Assembly: GCA_964554535.1 (NCBI GenBank) | Contig: CAZKPB010000009.1 | Span: 20,626-84,625 of the forward strand | Direction: 5' to 3' | DNA from: DMER64 sp964554535 | GTDB lineage: Bacteria; Bacteroidota; Bacteroidia; Bacteroidales; UBA932 | DNA length: 64,000 nucleotides | Shown: positions 51,969-59,238 of the stretch, in pieces | Layout: each line of letters begins with the position of its first letter | How positions within the stretch are numbered: the stretch's first letter is position 1 | Program-made: the position numbers and the translations under genes | The notes under the pieces: generated by a model | Databases searched by the model: none | The model's input: the letters and a program-made list of their open reading frames with translations, nothing else | Told to the model about the DNA's origin: nothing

Positions 51969-53036
51969 ATGAAACATCTTTTCTATGCAATGCTTGCAGG
52001 CCTGTTGCTGGTTACATCCTGCCAACGCAACACCTTCTCTCTTACGGTCAACTTTCCGGACAAGACGGCGGACGGCCAATACGTCTATCTTTTAATGCCT
52101 TTTGAACACCGGATTATGGACAGCTTGATGGTGGAAAACAAAACGGCCGTGTTCACGGGCAAACTGGAACGTCCGACGCTGGTACAAGTGGTATCTTACA
52201 ACAACACGCAGGGTGTGGCCATGCTGGAGACGGGCAATGTATCGGTAATGATGTCCAACCCGTATGAAACGCGCTCGGCCACTGCCGGTCTGGGAAACGG
52301 GACTCCACTCAATGACGAGCTGGTGGAAATGATTACCCTCACCGACTCGCTGGCCGACATTGCCAACTACTTTGTAGGCACCGAAGAAGAATCGGCCGCC
52401 TTCTGGAAAGAATGGCAACCGCAGTTTGTAGCTATGTGGAATACCTATTATGAACGCAACCGCGACAACGACTTGGGCGCATATGCCTTTACCAACCTGC
52501 TGAATTTCACGGAAGACCAGAACAAACGGCTTGAGTTGGTAGACAATGCCAGCAATTACGTCAAGAGCATACCGGACATCATTACGTTGATTGTGGGGAT
52601 GCAAGCGGCCGCCGGCACCACGGAAGGTAATATGTTTACCGATTTTACGGTGGAAGAAACCCCGGGACAGAAGGTATCGTTCTCTGACTTCATAGGGAAA
52701 GGCCAATACGTGCTGGTGGATTTCTGGGCCAGCTGGTGCGCCCCCTGCCGCGAAGAAGTACCCAACCTCAAAGAGGTGTACGCCAAATACAACGGACCCG
52801 ACTTTACCATCCTGGGCGTAGCGGTCTGGGATAATCCCGAGGACACTTACCAAGCCATTGAAGAATTACAACTGCCCTGGCACAGCATTATCAATGCCCA
52901 AAAGATTCCTACGGATGTATACAATATTGAAGGCATCCCCCACCTCATTCTCTTTGGACCCGACGGAACCATTGTGGCCCGCGGACTGCGGGGGGACGCC
53001 ATTGGAGCCAAGGTGGCCGAGGTACTGGGCAAATAG
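51969..53036 (+). CDS. TlpA-type thioredoxin lipoprotein (DUF4369-like N-terminus)
   Basis: 355 aa. The lipoprotein signal ends LLLVTSC. Residues ~25-110 match the DUF4369 beta-sandwich (LTVNFPDKTADGQYVYLLMP), then a helical linker. The thioredoxin domain has the CxxC at residues 257 and 260 in VDFWASWCAPCREEVPNLKE and a cis-proline in YNIEGIPHLILFGPDG. It is a periplasmic, membrane-anchored thiol-disulfide oxidoreductase; its partners are unknown. It follows the hydrolase gene by 12 bp. Confidence 0.9.
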   Translation: MKHLFYAMLAGLLLVTSCQRNTFSLTVNFPDKTADGQYVYLLMPFEHRIMDSLMVENKTAVFTGKLERPTLVQVVSYNNTQGVAMLETGNVSVMMSNPYETRSATAGLGNGTPLNDELVEMITLTDSLADIANYFVGTEEESAAFWKEWQPQFVAMWNTYYERNRDNDLGAYAFTNLLNFTEDQNKRLELVDNASNYVKSIPDIITLIVGMQAAAGTTEGNMFTDFTVEETPGQKVSFSDFIGKGQYVLVDFWASWCAPCREEVPNLKEVYAKYNGPDFTILGVAVWDNPEDTYQAIEELQLPWHSIINAQKIPTDVYNIEGIPHLILFGPDGTIVARGLRGDAIGAKVAEVLGK

Positions 53037-53044
53037 TACGGGGC

Positions 53045-53623
53045 TTATTCCCTGACGGCAATTTCCTTGAAAAGGGTGCGGATGTATTTCTGCATCCTTT
53101 TTTGGTACGGGGTCATAAGGAGAAGCACAATAACGCATCCAATGGTAACACCATCAAAGAATCCCATAAAAAAATCAAACAGAGGCGCGGAATAATCCAC
53201 GTGAATGGCTATCTGACTTATCAGCAACGATACGGCAATTACAGCCACCAGCATATTGCGCATTTTATCCACGACGGCTTCCACGCGGTAGATATAGGTA
53301 AGTTGGGCCAAAGCATTGCGGGTGGTTTCAAAAGCACCGTCGGACGTCTTGCGGCGCAGGTAAACCCAGTTGCCCACCTGCCCTACCTTTTCCGTACCGG
53401 TTTCCTTCAGAAAGTCCAAATAGGCGCGGCTGTCCGCGTGTCCGGGATCTTGATCAAGCAATTCCAGTTTGTAGGAATAAAGGTTGGGCTGTCCGCTTTC
53501 AAAACGGTAGCGTAACGGAGCTACGTGAATCAATTGCCAGCCCTTTTCGGACATGGAGTTGAGCCAGGCTTCTTCTTCATCACTGCGCCACAGGAAAAAT
53601 TTTTTGTAAACTGTCTTTTTCAT
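53045..53623 (-). CDS. DUF2812 membrane protein
   Basis: 192 aa. The first ~115 residues are the DUF2812 domain (WRSDEEEAWLNSMSEKGWQL, then YSYKLELLDQDPGHADSRAY). Two transmembrane helices follow (MLVAVIAVSLLISQIAIH and FFDGVTIGCVIVLLLMTPY). DUF2812 genes are frequently paired with PadR regulators, as here (68 bp downstream of padR). The function is unknown; a sensor or effector in an envelope stress response is often supposed. Confidence 0.87.
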   Translation of the reverse strand: MKKTVYKKFFLWRSDEEEAWLNSMSEKGWQLIHVAPLRYRFESGQPNLYSYKLELLDQDPGHADSRAYLDFLKETGTEKVGQVGNWVYLRRKTSDGAFETTRNALAQLTYIYRVEAVVDKMRNMLVAVIAVSLLISQIAIHVDYSAPLFDFFMGFFDGVTIGCVIVLLLMTPYQKRMQKYIRTLFKEIAVRE

Positions 53624-53690
53624 TTGGGTATATTTATTTATGTAATTTATTATTGGGGCAGGTGTTTGGGGCGTTCAGGCGTTGCGACGC

Positions 53691-54014
53691 TCAGACGTTT
53701 TCCAGCAGGCGGGTGCCGTTGGCGACCAGTTCCTGCAGGCGGAGAAACTCGGCCGTCAACACCTCACGGCCTCTGGGGGTGATTTGATATTCTTTTTTGC
53801 GGCTGTCGGGGTCGCCGTCCAAGGCGGTAATCCACTGCCTTTCCAGCAGGGACGACAGGGCGCCGTAGAGGGTGCCGGCCGACAAATGCAGGCGGCCGCC
53901 GCTCAACTGTTCGGTTTCTTGCATGATGCCGTAACCGTGAAGCGGCTTGAGCAAAGTCAGCAGGATGTAATATACGGCTTCGGTAAGCGCTGAGGTTTCA
54001 TTTTTCTTTTCCAT
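53691..54014 (-). CDS. PadR-family transcriptional regulator
   Basis: 107 aa. The winged helix is clear: AVYYILLTLLKPLHGYGIMQ, LHLSAGTLYGALSSLLERQW and the wing DGDPDSRKKEYQITPRGREV. The C-terminal helix is short, as in small PadR proteins. It lies upstream of the DUF2812 gene it presumably controls, and a -7 element 36 bp before its ATG lies close to the start of the tRNA-Arg region. The inducer is unknown. Confidence 0.92.
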   Translation of the reverse strand: MEKKNETSALTEAVYYILLTLLKPLHGYGIMQETEQLSGGRLHLSAGTLYGALSSLLERQWITALDGDPDSRKKEYQITPRGREVLTAEFLRLQELVANGTRLLENV

Positions 54015-54049
54015 ACTTCTATTGGCCTCCGTTATATCGGTTGGCGATA

Positions 54050-54057
54050 CAAAGGTA
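54050..54057 (-). promoter_or_regulatory. -7 promoter element of the PadR/DUF2812 operon
   Basis: CAAAGGTA reads TACCTTTG on the minus strand, 36 bp upstream of the padR ATG. Confidence 0.55.
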
Positions 54058-54156
54058 GACGATATAATTAAATATGCAAATATAAATGTGCGATTTTGTG
54101 AAGAAGTGTGAAAAAAGAAAAGCCAACCATCTTATAATAAGACAATTGGCATTTTG

Positions 54157-54230
54157 TGATCCGGAAGGGAGTCGAACCCTTGACCCACAGCTTAGAAGGC
54201 TGTTGCTCTATCCAACTGAGCTACCGGACC
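54157..54230 (-). tRNA. tRNA-Arg(TCT)
   Basis: On the minus strand the 74-nt gene begins GGTCCGG and ends CCGGATC plus discriminator A, forming a 7-bp acceptor stem with one G-U pair. TAGCTCAGTTGGATAGAGCA is the D arm. The anticodon stem ACAGC/GCTGT encloses the loop CTTCTAA (anticodon TCT at 54194-54196), and the T arm contains GGTTCGACTCC. CCA is not encoded. The surrounding 54015-54394 gap holds only this tRNA and promoter elements. Confidence 0.93.
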
Positions 54231-54357
54231 CCTTTGAGGCCGCAAAGATAAGAAAAAGCGGGGTAAGTAGCATTTAATTAACTGACAAAAATGGATAAAG
54301 TATACGGACGCATGGCGGAAATCATCCGCCTGATTATTCCGGAACATATAAAAGCAC

Positions 54358-54365
54358 TACCTTTG
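54358..54365 (+). promoter_or_regulatory. -7 promoter element of the CE1-type esterase
   Basis: TACCTTTG matches TAnnTTTG, 29 bp upstream of the esterase ATG. Confidence 0.6.
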
Positions 54366-54394
54366 TTTTACTAAACCTACTAATACCCTCTGCA

Positions 54395-55585
54395 ATGAAA
54401 AAATTTTTACTTCTGGCTGCCTGCCTGTACGGTGGAGTTACAGCCTCGTTTGCCCAGCAAGCCCTCGGCCCGGGAAGCGGCCTGGTATCTCCGCAAATCA
54501 ACCCGGACCATACGGTAACCTTCCGTTATGCCGATCCCAAGGCCATTACCGTCACCCTTACCGGTGATTTTCTACAGCCTACCAAAATGGAGCGCGAGCG
54601 CAACGGTCAAAAAATGACTTATGAAACCGTAATCCCGGTACCCATGACAGAACAAGACGGCGTATGGACCTACACCACGACTTCCCTGGAAGGCGAATTC
54701 TACTCGTACTCCATTATGGTAAACGGCAAAAAGGTAATGGACCCGTCAAACATCTACCAGTTCAGAGACGTGGCCACCTGGAGCAACTGCTTTGTAATGA
54801 GTACCAAAGATAAAGACAAAGGCTATTACTACTCGGTACAGGACGTACCTCACGGCACCGTATCCAAAGTATGGTACTACAGCCCCACTATTGGCAAAAA
54901 CCGCCGACTCACCCTATATACCCCCGCCGGTTACAACCCCAACGGTAAAACAAAATACCCCGTACTGTACTTGTTGCACGGATCGGGCGGAGACGAGGAT
55001 GCCTGGACCGACCTGGGCCGCACCATCCAGATAATGGACAATTTGATTGCCGAGGGAAAAGCCGTCCCAATGCTTGTCGTAATGCCCAACGGCGTAGTGT
55101 GGAACGACGCGGCCCCCGGTGCCAAAAGCGACAATATGTTCCAACCCTCCATGACCAACAGCCGCTCCGACTCGACCAAAGAGGTGGAAGAAAGTTTCCC
55201 GGATATCATTTCTTTCATTGAGGCCAACTACAAAGTGCTCAAAGACAAAAACAGCCGTGCCGTGGCCGGACTGTCAATGGGCGGACGCCAGTCCTATGCC
55301 CTGGCTATGGCCCACCCCAACACCTTCAGCTATATAGGTATGTTCTCGGGCGTGGGCGTTCCCGCAGAAAACGACCCCGGTGTGGCCGCCTTCTTTGCCG
55401 GGAAACCCAAACTTTTCTGGATGGGTGTGGGCAGCGCCGACAATGTCAAAAACAATTCCGACAAACTCAAAGCATACTGCGACGCCAAAGGCTACCCTGT
55501 AGAATACTACATCTCTGACGGAGGCCACATCTGGCGCAACTGGAGGGTTTATCTGACAATCTTTGCTCAAAGGCTTTTCAAGTAA
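54395..55585 (+). CDS. Secreted CE1-type esterase with N-terminal CBM48-like domain
   Basis: 396 aa. Signal peptide MKKFLLLAACLYGGVTASFA. Residues ~35-130 look like a CBM48/E-set sandwich (HTVTFRYADPKAITVTLTGD). The esterase-D type alpha/beta hydrolase follows: YPVLYLLHGSGGDEDAWTDL (oxyanion region), VAGLSMGGRQSYALAMAHP (nucleophile GLSMGG), and SDGGHIWRNWRVYL with the catalytic histidine. Such two-domain enzymes in Bacteroidetes remove acyl or feruloyl groups from plant glycans; this one lies 1.6 kb from a GH43-CBM6 gene. It has its own promoter and a downstream terminator. Confidence 0.88.
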   Translation: MKKFLLLAACLYGGVTASFAQQALGPGSGLVSPQINPDHTVTFRYADPKAITVTLTGDFLQPTKMERERNGQKMTYETVIPVPMTEQDGVWTYTTTSLEGEFYSYSIMVNGKKVMDPSNIYQFRDVATWSNCFVMSTKDKDKGYYYSVQDVPHGTVSKVWYYSPTIGKNRRLTLYTPAGYNPNGKTKYPVLYLLHGSGGDEDAWTDLGRTIQIMDNLIAEGKAVPMLVVMPNGVVWNDAAPGAKSDNMFQPSMTNSRSDSTKEVEESFPDIISFIEANYKVLKDKNSRAVAGLSMGGRQSYALAMAHPNTFSYIGMFSGVGVPAENDPGVAAFFAGKPKLFWMGVGSADNVKNNSDKLKAYCDAKGYPVEYYISDGGHIWRNWRVYLTIFAQRLFK

Positions 55586-55618
55586 GCCCAAAGACACGGG
55601 GTACCCTTGCATAATCCG

Positions 55619-55658
55619 CACCCGCGCCGACTGTTACTGCCGACGCGGGTGTTTTGTT
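55619..55658 (+). terminator. Intrinsic terminator after the esterase
   Basis: CACCCGCG (55619-55626) pairs with CGCGGGTG (55644-55651), and TTTTGTTT follows the 3' arm. Confidence 0.8.
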
Positions 55659-55795
55659 TGATGTGCATCATAAAGTGGCATATGAGATTGCGGCCACGGA
55701 TAAATATGATTATATTTGCCTATAGATTTTGCTGGCCAATCAAGACTGTTGACGAAAATCGCTTATAACGTCTACTATTGGAGCAAAAATGAGGT

Positions 55796-55831
55796 GACTA
55801 TCTACGTTTTTCACAATAAACGTAAATAGTC
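55796..55831. repeat. REP hairpin 1 (RAYT-associated)
   Basis: GACTATCTACGTTT (55796-55809) and AAACGTAAATAGTC (55818-55831) form 14-nt arms with one mismatch and an 8-nt loop. It is the first of three 36-bp units with the same outline GACTA...ACGTTT...AAACGTA...AGTC. Confidence 0.8.
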
Positions 55832-55850
55832 AAAGAACGAGAGAACCACT

Positions 55851-55876
55851 CTGATTTATATATATCTATAAATCAG
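55851..55876. repeat. Perfect 10-bp inverted repeat between REP units
   Basis: CTGATTTATA (55851-55860) and TATAAATCAG (55867-55876) with a 6-nt loop TATATC. Its sequence is unrelated to the REP units on either side. Confidence 0.65.
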
Positions 55877-55910
55877 GTATATAACAAAACAACCGCATTT
55901 AGATATTTGT

Positions 55911-55946
55911 GACTAGCCACGTTTTTCCCAATAAACGTAGACAGTC
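55911..55946. repeat. REP hairpin 2 (RAYT-associated)
   Basis: GACTAGCCACGTTT (55911-55924) and AAACGTAGACAGTC (55933-55946); three mismatched or wobble positions, same 36-bp length and loop size as unit 1. Confidence 0.75.
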
Positions 55947-55962
55947 AGTACATTTTAACCCC

Positions 55963-55998
55963 GACTATGTACGTTTTCCTTGAAAAACGTATATAGTC
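55963..55998. repeat. REP hairpin 3 (RAYT-associated)
   Basis: GACTATGTACGTTTT (55963-55977) and AAAACGTATATAGTC (55984-55998), 15-nt arms with one G-U-type difference and a 6-nt loop. It ends 17 bp before the transposase ATG, so it lies in the transposase leader. Confidence 0.8.
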
Positions 55999-56015
55999 AC
56001 AAATTTAAAGCGGCT

Positions 56016-56873
56016 ATGAACCATTTGTTCCACATCTACAGCAAAGGAGAGAACGTCTTGTTTAGAGATGAAGAAGATTATTGTTACTTCAACAATAAAT
56101 TTGCTTCGTGCAGCTACTCCTTTCAAATGCTGCCACTGGCGCAGACAACGCTCTCCACACACTTTCACGCGCTGATAGAAACGGCAGATGCCGGCCTGAT
56201 AGGTGACTACATTACCAAAATCAAAAAGTCGTATGCACTATATTATGCTTTCAAATACGACTATAGTATCAGGCCGGCTTTCAAGATATCCTTTCTGGAA
56301 ATAACCGGAAGGGAATCTATATTGAATGAGTTATTATACGTACTTAAAAATGCCGTACATCATTACATTGTAGCTTATCCATTTGAATACAACTACTCCA
56401 GTGTTTCCTATCTGTTTATGGATAAACTTCTTCCACCATATCTACAGGAATCAGTAGCCGCAAGAACGGTACCGTTAGGCGAGCTATCGGGCCGCAAGAG
56501 AACAAAGTTGATTGGTAAAGATTCCATTCCGGATAACTGGCTGGTCCTGGATGAAAAATACATTTTGCCCTCATCCTACATCAACAGCTCAAAAGCACGT
56601 GCCTTCTGGAACAACAATGTAAAGTCCTTTATTTATGACATAAACAAAAACGGGAGTGATGCCAGGAAAGAAATCATCAGTGATGATATATTGGATTTAA
56701 AAACCGCCGGAAAGACAGATACGGAAATCTGTAAAATCATTGATGAGTACACGCGCCAATGCGGCCACCAAAGTTTTCACCATTTACCCGGGAATGAGTT
56801 ACATACTATAGAGCGGATTCTCAAACAGAGGGCCGTCGCGGAGCAGCAAATCAAACGCTGTCTATGGCTTTGA
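56016..56873 (+). CDS. REP-associated tyrosine transposase (RAYT, Y1 transposase domain)
   Basis: 285 aa from the ATG at 56016. An in-frame TTG at 55980 lies inside REP 3 and is rejected. MNHLFHIYSKGENVLFRDEE opens the Y1_Tnp domain. THFHALIE is the HUH motif (His-x-His), the catalytic tyrosine is probably in YITKIKKSYALYYAFKY, and YVLKNAVHHYIVAYPFEYNY corresponds to the family YIxxNPVxxGxVxxPxxYxWSS block. The C-terminal ~90 residues include a helix-turn-helix-like DTEICKIIDEYTRQCG. The gene is AT-rich compared with its neighbours, suggesting acquisition. Three REP hairpins precede it. Confidence 0.85.
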   Translation: MNHLFHIYSKGENVLFRDEEDYCYFNNKFASCSYSFQMLPLAQTTLSTHFHALIETADAGLIGDYITKIKKSYALYYAFKYDYSIRPAFKISFLEITGRESILNELLYVLKNAVHHYIVAYPFEYNYSSVSYLFMDKLLPPYLQESVAARTVPLGELSGRKRTKLIGKDSIPDNWLVLDEKYILPSSYINSSKARAFWNNNVKSFIYDINKNGSDARKEIISDDILDLKTAGKTDTEICKIIDEYTRQCGHQSFHHLPGNELHTIERILKQRAVAEQQIKRCLWL

Positions 56874-56879
56874 CTTTCT

Positions 56880-57137
56880 ATATAATACACACTGGTAAGC
56901 TTATTCACCGGATCCTCAAACGTGCCGTACAGCCTCATTCCCATTTTTTAAGCCACCCGTGCCGAGGGAATATTGGAATACTGCTACCTTGGTTCGGTCT
57001 AAAGGATGCGGATAAAACGGCATAGTCAGAGGGTCGGACAAGACCTCACACATAGCGGGCAAATCCTCACGGGAAAACTCCCTGAGCACCAGGCGTTTTG
57101 TTTCCAGCAAAACCTCTGTCTTTTTCATAAGGACCAA
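56880..57137 (-). pseudogene. GNAT acetyltransferase pseudogene with internal deletion
   Basis: The first ~47 codons are a normal GNAT N-terminus (LLETKRLVLREFSREDLPAM, then DPLTMPFYPHPLDRTKV). About 12 codons later the frame breaks. In another frame GMRLYGTFEDPVNKLTSVYY is a typical GNAT C-terminus (56886-56945). About 100 central residues, including the acetyl-CoA-binding RxxGxG region, are gone and an in-frame stop separates the pieces. The gene is therefore non-functional. It lies next to the 3' end of the RAYT gene, in opposite orientation. Confidence 0.75.
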
Positions 57138-57215
57138 AATACACTATCAACGGATTATGTGCAATGACTCCTGTCAAGCCTTTTTTACTATATTTACTTT
57201 TCTAAAACATCACCT

Positions 57216-58571
57216 ATGAAAAAACGGCTGACAGTGCTGATGCTATTGCTTTGCGGCCCCCTTACCGCCCTTGCACAAAACCCAATAATTCAAACCCATT
57301 ATACGGCCGACCCGGCCCCCATGGTCTACCACGACACCCTCTTTCTGTACGTAGGCTGTGACGAACCCGGAGCCCCCCGCGGCACCTACCTTATGCGCGA
57401 ATACCGCCTCTACACCACTACAGATATGGTCAACTGGACCGACTGCGGAGCGATTCTGAAAACCAGTCAGTTCAAATGGTCTGCCGGAGATGCCAGCGCC
57501 GCTCAGGTCATAGAACGAGACGGTAAATTCTACTGGTACATTTCATCCCAAAACGCCGTCAGCCCGGGCTCATCCATTGGAGTAGCCGTGGCCGACAGCC
57601 CCTACGGACCCTTTCACGATCCCCTGGAAGCCGGTATGGTCACCAACAACATGACCACCCAAGCCACCCACAGCTGGGATGACCTGGACCCCACCGTCTG
57701 GATGGATGACAACGGCAAAGCCTTTCTATTCTGGGGCAACGGCATGTGCTACTACGCCCCGCTCAATCCGGATATGACTTCTCTGGCCGGCCCCATCAAA
57801 GCCATTGACGCCAAAGACAAAGCCGCCCTGGGAGGAGAATATACCGAAGGTCCCTGGCTGTACAAACGCAACGACACCTATTATCTGGTATACGCCGCTC
57901 GCTTTCCCGAGTGCATCAACTACTCGACGGCCAAAAACATAGAAGGCCCCTGGACCTTCCGAAGCACGGTGATGCCCACCCAGAAAGGCAGCAACACCAA
58001 CCACCCCGGACTCATTGACTACAAAGGCCAATCCTACTTCTTCTACCACAACGACGCCCTGCCCGGCGGCCACGGCTACGCCCGCTCGGTCTGCGTGGAA
58101 CCGTTCACCTACGCTCCCGACGGTTCACTGCCGGAAATCCAAATGACCGAACAAGGCATCCCCGCAAGCCTCGGCCATTTAAATCCCTACCGCAAGGTAC
58201 AGGCCGAGACCATTGCCTGGTCGGAAGGGATTACCACGGTGCAAGACCCGCAGGGACAGGTATACGTGAGTGACATCCACCACGGAGACTACATCAAGGT
58301 GCGCGAGGTGGATTTTGGAGCGGCAGGAGCCCGGACTTTCCGCGCCTCGGCAGCCAGCCGCTACCTGGGAGGCAAGGTGGAATTGCGTCTGGACGGAACG
58401 GAAGGAACGCCGGTGGGCACGTTAACCATACCCTTTACCGGCGAGTGGGACAGTTGGCGGGAAATCAGCACCCCGGTCCAAGGAGCGCAAGGCGTGCACG
58501 ACCTGTACCTTGTATTTACGGGCAGACAACCCCTGCTCCTTTTCAATCTGGATTACTGGCAATTTGACTAA
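57216..58571 (+). CDS. Glycoside hydrolase family 43 with C-terminal CBM6-like domain
   Basis: 451 aa with signal peptide MKKRLTVLMLLLCGPLTALA. The five-bladed beta-propeller shows the GH43 acids: the base Asp in YTADPAPMVYHD, the second Asp in WDDLDPTVWMDDNGKAFLFW, and the general acid Glu in YTEGPWLYKRNDTYYLVYA. From ~residue 325, KVQAETIAWSEGI and VHDLYLVFTGRQPLLLFNLD form a CBM6-type sandwich. Likely substrates are arabinose- or xylose-containing polysaccharides such as arabinoxylan or arabinan. It heads a three-gene rightward group. Confidence 0.9.
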   Translation: MKKRLTVLMLLLCGPLTALAQNPIIQTHYTADPAPMVYHDTLFLYVGCDEPGAPRGTYLMREYRLYTTTDMVNWTDCGAILKTSQFKWSAGDASAAQVIERDGKFYWYISSQNAVSPGSSIGVAVADSPYGPFHDPLEAGMVTNNMTTQATHSWDDLDPTVWMDDNGKAFLFWGNGMCYYAPLNPDMTSLAGPIKAIDAKDKAALGGEYTEGPWLYKRNDTYYLVYAARFPECINYSTAKNIEGPWTFRSTVMPTQKGSNTNHPGLIDYKGQSYFFYHNDALPGGHGYARSVCVEPFTYAPDGSLPEIQMTEQGIPASLGHLNPYRKVQAETIAWSEGITTVQDPQGQVYVSDIHHGDYIKVREVDFGAAGARTFRASAASRYLGGKVELRLDGTEGTPVGTLTIPFTGEWDSWREISTPVQGAQGVHDLYLVFTGRQPLLLFNLDYWQFD

Positions 58572-58586
58572 ATTCCCTGATATTAA

Positions 58587-59183
58587 ATGAAAACAAAACA
58601 CCTTATTTGGGCCCTGCTATCCTTTCTGTTACCGGCCACATCGTGCCAACCCTCACAAGAAACCAGGATAACCCGTTCCGTGGAGCGGATGCTGGCCGCC
58701 CATCCCCAAAGCCGTTTGCAGGACATCTACAAGAGTTGCTTCCAGGACGTCTACGGTCCGGGGCACCTTATAGATGACACCGCATCGGCCGTTGCCTACC
58801 TGGATTGGGAACTGGCCCAGATGGATTACGCAGACACCGTGTTGTATGAACCCACCGGTATAGACGGCAACTTCTACCGCATAAATCTCTCGTTGGTAAA
58901 AGACGGCAAACTTTCCAAAGACCTATTGCTGCAAGCGTTTGTGGAAAGCGCCAACGACCTGGAAGCGATGCCCGTGGCCCAATGGGCCGACCAATGGCGG
59001 CAGATTGTCGGTGTCATTTCCCGAATGCCGCTGCAGCTCCCCGACTTTGCGCAGGACAGCCTTATGCTGGAACAGTTGCTGCAACGCGGAGAATACGTGA
59101 TGCACCACAGCGACGCCTACTCCAACGCTTACGCACCCCATTACCGCATTGTGGCGGGAAGCCGGCTCAACGGGCTAAAGTAA
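58587..59183 (+). CDS. Lipoprotein of unknown function
   Basis: 198 aa. The signal ends in a lipobox (LLPATSC). The mature part has an alpha-helical start (RITRSVERMLAAHPQSRLQD), then YKSCFQDVYGPGHLIDDTAS, which looks like a conserved core with a Cys and Gly-Pro-Gly-His, and a His-rich C-terminus (YVMHHSDAYSNAYAPHYRIV). I recognise no family. It starts 15 bp after the GH43 stop and is probably in the same transcript. Confidence 0.65.
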   Translation: MKTKHLIWALLSFLLPATSCQPSQETRITRSVERMLAAHPQSRLQDIYKSCFQDVYGPGHLIDDTASAVAYLDWELAQMDYADTVLYEPTGIDGNFYRINLSLVKDGKLSKDLLLQAFVESANDLEAMPVAQWADQWRQIVGVISRMPLQLPDFAQDSLMLEQLLQRGEYVMHHSDAYSNAYAPHYRIVAGSRLNGLK

Positions 59184-59212
59184 GTGGACCAAACACATCC
59201 CGGACTTTTGCT

Positions 59213-59220
59213 TATTTTTG
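59213..59220 (+). promoter_or_regulatory. -7 promoter element of the beta-lactamase-type hydrolase
   Basis: TATTTTTG matches TAnnTTTG, 18 bp upstream of the ATG at 59239. Confidence 0.55.
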
Positions 59221-59238
59221 TGTAAAACTATAACCCCC

